Positions 59,026-64,000 of a DNA stretch of 64,000 bases are shown here, piece after piece (the first letter of the stretch is position 1; the number at the start of each line of letters is the position of its first letter). Both the position numbers and the translations under genes were made by a program. The notes below the pieces were generated by a model. It did not search any database. It saw only the letters and a program-made list of their open reading frames with translations, and had not been told where the DNA came from. This DNA is from Phormidium tenue FACHB-1050 (GTDB lineage Bacteria; Cyanobacteriota; Cyanobacteriia; Pseudanabaenales; Pseudanabaenaceae). The stretch spans positions 1-64,000 of the forward strand of contig NZ_JACJQY010000002.1 of assembly GCF_014696925.1 (NCBI RefSeq). The letters are read 5' to 3'.

Positions 59026-60528
59026 TTATGGCAGTGAGAAATTAGGAATCAAGGATTTTGCCATATTTCTTAGGGTTTGATTGAGCGATCGCGCAATCTG
59101 GATATGAGGTTCATCGGATTCAATCGGCAAAATCTTAGTCATGTTGCCATGACTAAATTGTTGAATCACTAGATTTGCTGCTTCTAAACCTGTGACATAG
59201 GCTTTTTCCTGTGACCATGAGCCATGATTGGTAATTACCCAATCCCCACTCATATATAAATTTGGGAAACTGGTAATGGCTCTAAGCAAATGCTGATAAC
59301 TGCCAGGGGCAAAATGGGTCACTGCACGAGGCAAGCGAATTACACTGCTATCGATAACTTTAGCTGTTTCAAATTCTGGTAAACAGGAAACAAGATATTT
59401 CTGGACGATCGCCACAATTTCTTGATTATCGAGGGGCAAGAATTGATTTGCATGATAAAAATCGACTTCGATCACGGAGCCAGTTTCGTCAGCATATTCA
59501 TCTTGCAGCGCATTGAGATCAAAAAATGTCCAGCCTGTAGTCACATCAAAGCCAAAGCAGGCATTGGATGGACGGGGAATATTGATTTTGCGATCTAACC
59601 ATAGCCTTACCGCCAATACATCGATCGCACCTAAGTTCATCAAGTTACGGAATTCTCTACGTTTTTGTAAAGCAGGGCTACTAGAGACAATTTTCTGCAT
59701 TCCCGAAATGCCTACGGAAAAGATTACAGCATCGGCTTCAAAGCTTTCATTGCCACAAATTACCCCTGTAACTTTGCCAGAATCATCAACTTGGACATCA
59801 CTGACGCGGCGATCAGTGAGGATTTTGCCACCAAGACTTTTAATGCGATCGCACCAAGGTTTAAAGATTTTTTCGCCAACTGTGCCACGACACCAAACCA
59901 CGTCAAAATCTGCTTGATGCGCCAAGATGAAGTAATACAGCATTCCTAAGGCTGCTGCTGCCGAGCATTGTTCTCCTGGAGCAAATAAACCAACTAACAG
60001 CATTGGCTCAAAGGATTCGCGATAAAGCCGTTCCGATACGCCATATTGACGGAATAGTTCGCGGGCAGTGATACCGTCGTAACGCTTCCATGCATCGTCA
60101 GAGTTATCAAAATCTACAACTGCATACATTAATGGCAGTGCAGAAAGGCGATCGCTTAATGGCAATCTTTTAAACTGCGTATAAGCAAATGTGCCAAGGG
60201 GTGAAGGTAATCGTGGTAAGTCTTGAAAAATTGGGGATTCAACTTCTAAACCTGCGGGAGAGTATTGCGCTGATCGCGTCCAAGGCGTGAAGGGATCAAG
60301 CTCTAATTCTTTGACTAGGGAAAAAATATTACGGTAGGGATACCAAAATCCATGAATTCCTGCTTCGACCGATCGCCCCTTTTCGGTTTTCCATCCTGCA
60401 ACCAATCCCCCAGCTTGCGATCCCGCCTCTAATAAGGTTACGTCATAGCCTTGTTTGGTGAGTTGATAGGTTGCGCCTAGTCCCGCCCAACCTGCACCAA
60501 CGACGATTACTTTTGGTTTTTCGGTCAT
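59026..60528 (-). CDS. Carotenoid-desaturase-like FAD oxidoreductase
   Basis: From MTEKPKVIVVGAGWAGLGAT the 500-aa protein has the dinucleotide-binding GAGWAGLGATYQL, GSQAGGLVAGWKTEKGRSVE, GIHGFWYPYRNIFSLVKEL and a C-terminal NLYMSGDWVITNHGSWSQEK. It belongs to the phytoene/zeta-carotene desaturase superfamily, but lacks the exact N-termini of CrtP and CrtQ; it is a separate conserved cyanobacterial/plant group of uncertain substrate. AAGGGA precedes the chosen ATG; the frame extends to 60591. Confidence 0.85.
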   Translation of the reverse strand: MTEKPKVIVVGAGWAGLGATYQLTKQGYDVTLLEAGSQAGGLVAGWKTEKGRSVEAGIHGFWYPYRNIFSLVKELELDPFTPWTRSAQYSPAGLEVESPIFQDLPRLPSPLGTFAYTQFKRLPLSDRLSALPLMYAVVDFDNSDDAWKRYDGITARELFRQYGVSERLYRESFEPMLLVGLFAPGEQCSAAAALGMLYYFILAHQADFDVVWCRGTVGEKIFKPWCDRIKSLGGKILTDRRVSDVQVDDSGKVTGVICGNESFEADAVIFSVGISGMQKIVSSSPALQKRREFRNLMNLGAIDVLAVRLWLDRKINIPRPSNACFGFDVTTGWTFFDLNALQDEYADETGSVIEVDFYHANQFLPLDNQEIVAIVQKYLVSCLPEFETAKVIDSSVIRLPRAVTHFAPGSYQHLLRAITSFPNLYMSGDWVITNHGSWSQEKAYVTGLEAANLVIQQFSHGNMTKILPIESDEPHIQIARSLNQTLRNMAKSLIPNFSLP

Positions 60529-60583
60529 TTTTCCCTTAACGATAATTCTGATTGTTTTGCTGTCGCCTGTCTTTTTAGTATAC

Positions 60584-60636
60584 AAACCCAAGAAGCAAGT
60601 GGCGGCGCGAAGCGCCGCTACTTGCTTCTTGGGTTT
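60584..60636. repeat. Hairpin, 25-bp stem, GAA loop, AAACCCAA outer arms
   Basis: One mismatch interrupts the 25-bp stem. The outer AAACCCAAG is shared with families at 36191 and 57933, but the inner part reads AAGCAAGT instead of AATCGAGT in both arms. Confidence 0.9.
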
Positions 60637-60690
60637 TGATTTGTCCTAGTAGTTATACTTTAGCCATAGGGGAAAAGCAGACAATGCAAC

Positions 60691-60725
60691 AAATAAGAAG
60701 CCCTGCTTAGCAGGGCTTCTTATTT
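60691..60725. terminator. Hairpin at the end of the PHP gene
   Basis: A 16-bp perfect stem (AAATAAGAAGCCCTGC) closes a TTA loop. The right arm reaches the TAA of the PHP gene. It may serve as terminator although the U-run is short. Confidence 0.85.
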
Positions 60726-61422
60726 AAAGTCTTTTACTAATTTTAAACCCGTGGGAGTCAGTTCCACAGGTATGCATTAATCCGTGAGATTCAGCAAGAT
60801 GACGAATTTCTTCGGTCTGGCGCGGACTTGGTTTCCAAGGATCACTATTGTCATAGCCATAATAAGTCTCTACACCATCAATGCCTAAGGCGGCGGCTGC
60901 TGGGATCAAGTCCTCAGGCGATCGCCGATATCGTGCAGGGTGAGCTAATACTGCTAAACCTCCAGCCAAATGCATTGCCTTAATTACACTAATTGCTTGA
61001 TAGTCTAAACCTGCGGTAGTTTTACCCTGCAAATAGGGAAGCATCGCCTTATGTTCGGGATCAAACCCATAGCCCAGAATATGCACTTGTGTAAAAATTA
61101 GGCTGGCATTTACCTCAATACCTGACCAAAGTGTTGGCAAAGACTGGGGATCGCTAGATTGACTGATTGATCGATCAAGATATTTTTTGGCAATGTAATA
61201 TCCTGCGATCGCATGGTGATCGGTAATGGCAAGATCAGAGACCCGTAAAGCGATCGCCTGCTGAATCAAATCCACTGGCTGCATTTTTCCGTCAGAATGC
61301 ACCGTATGCAGATGAAAATTCAGCCTATGCGGACAGCTCATGGCATCAACGGACGCAAAAATATTTCGCAGCCTTTTAGTTGCGCTCGACTCTGATATCA
61401 ACAGGGGAGTTTGAATCACCAT
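60724..61422 (-). CDS. PHP-domain phosphoesterase
   Basis: The 232-aa protein has metal-binding motifs of the PHP fold: LNFHLHTVHSDGKMQP, ITDHHAIAGYYIAKKY, LAVLAHPARYRRS and CGTDSHGFKIS. Close relatives act on phosphorylated nucleotides (3',5'-nucleotide bisphosphate phosphatase or RNase AM). Exact substrate is not shown. Confidence 0.9.
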   Translation of the reverse strand: MVIQTPLLISESSATKRLRNIFASVDAMSCPHRLNFHLHTVHSDGKMQPVDLIQQAIALRVSDLAITDHHAIAGYYIAKKYLDRSISQSSDPQSLPTLWSGIEVNASLIFTQVHILGYGFDPEHKAMLPYLQGKTTAGLDYQAISVIKAMHLAGGLAVLAHPARYRRSPEDLIPAAAALGIDGVETYYGYDNSDPWKPSPRQTEEIRHLAESHGLMHTCGTDSHGFKISKRL

Positions 61423-61685
61423 GGCAAATCTCTACATAAGCAAATCTTTAACAATTCTTAATTTCTTGATCACAATTTTACCCAGAACAGGGCAAGCATC
61501 TTAACTTTATTGAAATAAATTCTCAAACTAAAGTAATTGGCTTGCCAATTACTTTTACCTGTGAGTGCCTCAATCATTGCTATCGAGAAAGTTCGCAAGA
61601 CTCAAGCAGTAGGTAAATTCAATAAGTTTTAGAAAACATTTAGGTTCACTAATACAACCTAAATAGCACACGTATCTACAGCAAA

Positions 61686-61910
61686 TTAGGGTAATTGATC
61701 ATACTGAACTTGCTCGATCGCATTGCGGTCAAGATTTTGTCCAGAGGTCTCGTAATAACTGGATAATAATTGGCGAGTTTCGACTTTCCCTAAATTCGAC
61801 TCAATTTCAGCAGTGATTGCAACGCATTCACTGCCAGATATGTCAATCGCTCGCTCAACGATTTTGCCATCTTTCCCGATTAAGTACTCGATACGTTGAT
61901 ACTGCGACAT
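61686..61910 (-). CDS. DUF2997 protein, 74 aa
   Basis: MSQYQRIEYLIGKDGKIVER and SECVAITAEIESNLGKVETR match DUF2997, a small cyanobacterial and plastid-lineage family often encoded beside the Ycf35/DUF1257 gene. No such partner is seen here. Function is unknown. The 263 nt upstream, to the PHP gene, shows no feature. Confidence 0.85.
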   Translation of the reverse strand: MSQYQRIEYLIGKDGKIVERAIDISGSECVAITAEIESNLGKVETRQLLSSYYETSGQNLDRNAIEQVQYDQLP

Positions 61911-61973
61911 AATCTATATAATTTTCTCAACAATAACAATTGCTAATATTCTAGCGTCTCTATATCAAAAATT

Positions 61974-62226
61974 GCAAAATGAAAAGCGTGGCTTTTCATT
62001 TTGCCCAAAAGCAGGATAGCGGCACTTCGCGCCGCTATCCTGCTTTTGGAGTTGCACTGGAAATGTAGCAATGTAAGTTTTGCTAAGGATGTAAAACCCA
62101 AATAAACTAAGGCGGCGCTTTGCTCCGCCTTAGTTTATTTGGGTTTGGACTTGATACGTGAGATATAGACGAAAGCGAAAAATAGGAAGAATCGCTTAGC
62201 GATTCTTACTTTTTTTCGCTTTCGTC
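61974..62226. repeat. Cluster of four hairpins between DUF2997 and nuclease-like genes
   Basis: 61974-62004: 14-bp perfect stem, GTG loop. 62006-62048: 20-bp stem, one mismatch, TTC loop. 62094-62146: 25-bp stem, one mismatch, TTT loop, outer AAACCCAA, preceded by a diverged family B start (TGTAGCAATGTAAGTTTTGC). 62168-62226: about 28-bp imperfect stem, TTA loop. They fill most of the 350-nt gap, which has no gene. Confidence 0.88.
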
Positions 62227-62260
62227 GTGATGCGCCACTAATTCTTGGGTAAGAGGGTAG

Positions 62261-62884
62261 TCAAATAACTAACTGACCAAGAGATTTTAAAATTTGTAGT
62301 ACCTCGTATAACTGATTTTCTGACTCAGACAAGGAAAAAACTTTGGATAGGGTATAAATTGGTTCAGCTTCAGAATCTAGCTTGATAAAGCGAAATTCTC
62401 GTCCATTAGTAATCAATCCAAATCTTGTCTTGGTAGCGTTAGGACTAGAAATCATATAAGTTAAAGCCTGCGGCAAAGCCACCATCACATCATATTGAAT
62501 GCTTTTAGCTTCGATTACCAATATCCAGATTGATTGTTGTAGTACTAAGACATCAATTTGCCCTCGCACCACTTCCACTCCATCCTGAGACACTAACTCG
62601 ATCGATTCTTCTAAGGTTGTATAGAAAGGCGGATCATAAAAACCTGCAAGGGAAAGCAATGGAGACAAAGTAACCATCTTGACTGTTACTTCTAGCAGTG
62701 GTCGATCCGCAAGATAAAGGTATTGTTGCCTTGTGCGATCCAGTTGTTGTTTCTCAAATTCACTAAGCGCAGGAGCCGAAACTAATAAGTCAGTAAAAAA
62801 TGTATCGTTTCTATCTTGATGTAAGTGAAATTTGTTTTTGACATCATATAAGCTGAGCTTTGAAGCCTGTAAGGTTTGAACCAT
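62261..62884 (-). CDS. Restriction-endonuclease-like (PD-(D/E)XK) protein
   Basis: The 207-aa protein has VVRGQIDVLVLQQSIWILVI followed by EAK, the ID...EAK pattern of PD-(D/E)XK folds, then FGLITNGREFRFIKLD as in type I HsdR N-terminal-like proteins. No methyltransferase or specificity subunit is encoded nearby, and it is too short for a type I R subunit. Activity is unproven. Confidence 0.82.
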   Translation of the reverse strand: MVQTLQASKLSLYDVKNKFHLHQDRNDTFFTDLLVSAPALSEFEKQQLDRTRQQYLYLADRPLLEVTVKMVTLSPLLSLAGFYDPPFYTTLEESIELVSQDGVEVVRGQIDVLVLQQSIWILVIEAKSIQYDVMVALPQALTYMISSPNATKTRFGLITNGREFRFIKLDSEAEPIYTLSKVFSLSESENQLYEVLQILKSLGQLVI

Positions 62885-62912
62885 CGCTTTTCTCCTGTGT
62901 CCATAATTTTAA

Positions 62913-63965
62913 TTATCTATCAGTTTCTAAGACCTTACTAACTGAGAGACCATCCACCGCAGTACCAAAATACCAGAGTGAGGCAGCCGCCTCAGCGCGA
63001 GTAACGGGTTTCTGCGGTTGTAATAAGGTCGTAAAGCCAAAGCTACGTCGAATGTTAGAGAGATCGCGGAGTTGAGCATCGGCAAAAATTGCATTCAAAG
63101 CATTTTCACTAATGCGATTGCTATCTTTAAATCCCCATGATTTGCTGACAGACTCTAAGGTCGCGATGGGCAATGGTTGTCTCAGATCGAGGGGGATTTT
63201 CCATTGCACCAGTTCTTCACGGAGCAAAGGATCATTGGGACGAAAACTATCGCCTATTCCAACAATTAGCCCTGCATTGGCTAAACCTTGAATGATGCCA
63301 AAGTCAGGATGATTATTAGGAATATCAGTAAAACTAGCGCTATCGGTTGGTTGTGCAAGACGAATTTGGCGACTAGGTTGATTTTTATAGAGACGATTAT
63401 TGGTTTCTAATAACCATCGTGCATATTCACGACGAGCTACTAAAATATTTGGCTTAAATTGTTGTCCAGTTTTGGGAGTGATTGTTCCTAATTTATTTAA
63501 GTCTTTAATCCAATTCTTAAGTGGAGCAGGTGCTGCGTCCAAATCACTAAATTCACCAGATTGCTTTTGGGAATTAGTAAAGTTTATAAAAAATAGTTCT
63601 TTGAGGGAGTTTGTCTCTGAGGTTGCTTTTTTCGGTAAGGATTGTAGAGCGATCGCCTTCATTGGACTAGACCAACGATCACTATTAACAGGATTAACTA
63701 AACTATTAGGAGAATTAGTTGGTTTTATTTCAGGTTTTGGTTCAGAGTTTGTAGTTGGGGTTGGACTGGGTGATGTGGCGATCGGTGTTGGTTGATTGGG
63801 ATTTTCGGCGATCGCCTCAGAAGAAGATGGACTAGCGGGAGCGATCGCATTTTCCAATGAACTGCCAATATATGAACCTTGGCAAGCCGTAAGGAAATAA
63901 GTGGTAAGACCAAGCAGCAAAAATTTGAAATTTTTAGCAATTAATCGAGAATTGAACTTTATCAA
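62913..63965 (-). CDS. SLH-domain lipoprotein
   Basis: The 350-aa protein starts with TTG and has a lipobox LTTYFLTAC with Cys28, then a Pro/Ser/Thr-rich linker. SLH-like segments follow from about 180 (ARREYARWLLETNNRLY, SASFTDIPNNHPDFGIIQGL, FRPNDPLLREELVQW, KPVTRAEAAASLWYFG). SLH domains bind peptidoglycan-linked polymers. It is probably anchored to a membrane on the periplasmic side. Upstream DNA to the window edge is only 35 nt. Confidence 0.88.
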   Translation of the reverse strand: MIKFNSRLIAKNFKFLLLGLTTYFLTACQGSYIGSSLENAIAPASPSSSEAIAENPNQPTPIATSPSPTPTTNSEPKPEIKPTNSPNSLVNPVNSDRWSSPMKAIALQSLPKKATSETNSLKELFFINFTNSQKQSGEFSDLDAAPAPLKNWIKDLNKLGTITPKTGQQFKPNILVARREYARWLLETNNRLYKNQPSRQIRLAQPTDSASFTDIPNNHPDFGIIQGLANAGLIVGIGDSFRPNDPLLREELVQWKIPLDLRQPLPIATLESVSKSWGFKDSNRISENALNAIFADAQLRDLSNIRRSFGFTTLLQPQKPVTRAEAAASLWYFGTAVDGLSVSKVLETDR

Positions 63966-64000
63966 AATTCCACACCAATATCATCAGGAAAACTCAAGTC

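Noticed and set aside
59026-60528. Phytoene desaturase CrtP or zeta-carotene desaturase CrtQ
   Set aside because: The conserved N-terminal motifs of CrtP and CrtQ are absent; GIHGFWYPYRNIFSL marks a different subgroup.

Overview
The window is a chromosomal segment of a cyanobacterium, most likely a Pseudanabaena-type filamentous form. The grounds are very frequent HIP1 octamers (GCGATCGC) and a cyanobacterial gene set: ntcA, sasA, ndhC-ndhK-ndhJ, heme oxygenase, a ferrochelatase with a C-terminal chlorophyll-binding helix, a tandem ComFB protein and Uma2 nucleases. The genus is inferred from gene content and was not tested by search. I found no rRNA, tRNA or CRISPR array.

Positions 1-20635 (all minus strand) are one long operon for an extracellular-type contractile injection system (eCIS, phage-tail-like). 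In transcription order it holds a newly noticed 58-aa protein, a gp19-type tail tube, a giant 2509-aa repeat protein, a CIS tube-cap protein without LysM, a VgrG-like spike, a PAAR-like tip, a gp25 baseplate wedge, a baseplate-J protein, a tail protein I homologue, a 478-aa unknown, a dCache-HAMP membrane sensor with no output domain, a beta-sandwich/TM/WD40 membrane protein and one more gene cut by the window edge. Sheath, tape measure, AAA+ ATPase and terminator genes are not in view and may lie to the left. A probable cargo is encoded about 7 kb away on the plus strand (27454-30672): a DUF4157 leader with HELTH, a kinase-like domain with DRHxxN and IDND motifs, and a C-terminal domain resembling plant IQM proteins. 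The 58-aa protein and the C-terminus of the giant protein share a 28-residue signature. The giant protein and the effector share IQR/IQxK-type motifs. This locus is the best candidate for an undescribed system.

Positions 21038-27377 carry a pseudokinase/TM/phosphate-binding-protein-like fusion, a Nif11-type small protein, a TPR protein, an ECF-type ABC ATPase and a pentapeptide-repeat protein. Positions 30858-46000 are mostly housekeeping: ndhC-K-J; a tetrapyrrole group (ho1, hemH, cobK); recJ, interrupted by about 1 kb holding a Uma2 gene and repeats; the clock kinase sasA; Z-ISO-like and SemiSWEET membrane proteins; coaE; secG; ntcA. Positions 46400-57340 carry an NtcA box, prs, ftsZ, ftsQ, htpG, truB, a PPP phosphatase, an N-carbamoylputrescine amidase, yidD and a double-ComFB protein. 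The right end has an OmpR-type regulator, a carotenoid-desaturase-like oxidoreductase, a PHP phosphoesterase, a DUF2997 protein, a PD-(D/E)XK-like protein and an SLH lipoprotein.

Intergenic DNA is dominated by long perfect or near-perfect hairpins (14-31 bp arms), most with a 3-nt loop. Arm sequences differ from site to site while staying complementary. Several arms contain the stop codon and last codons of the adjacent gene, some hairpins share arms with a neighbour, and some belong to three interspersed repeat families.
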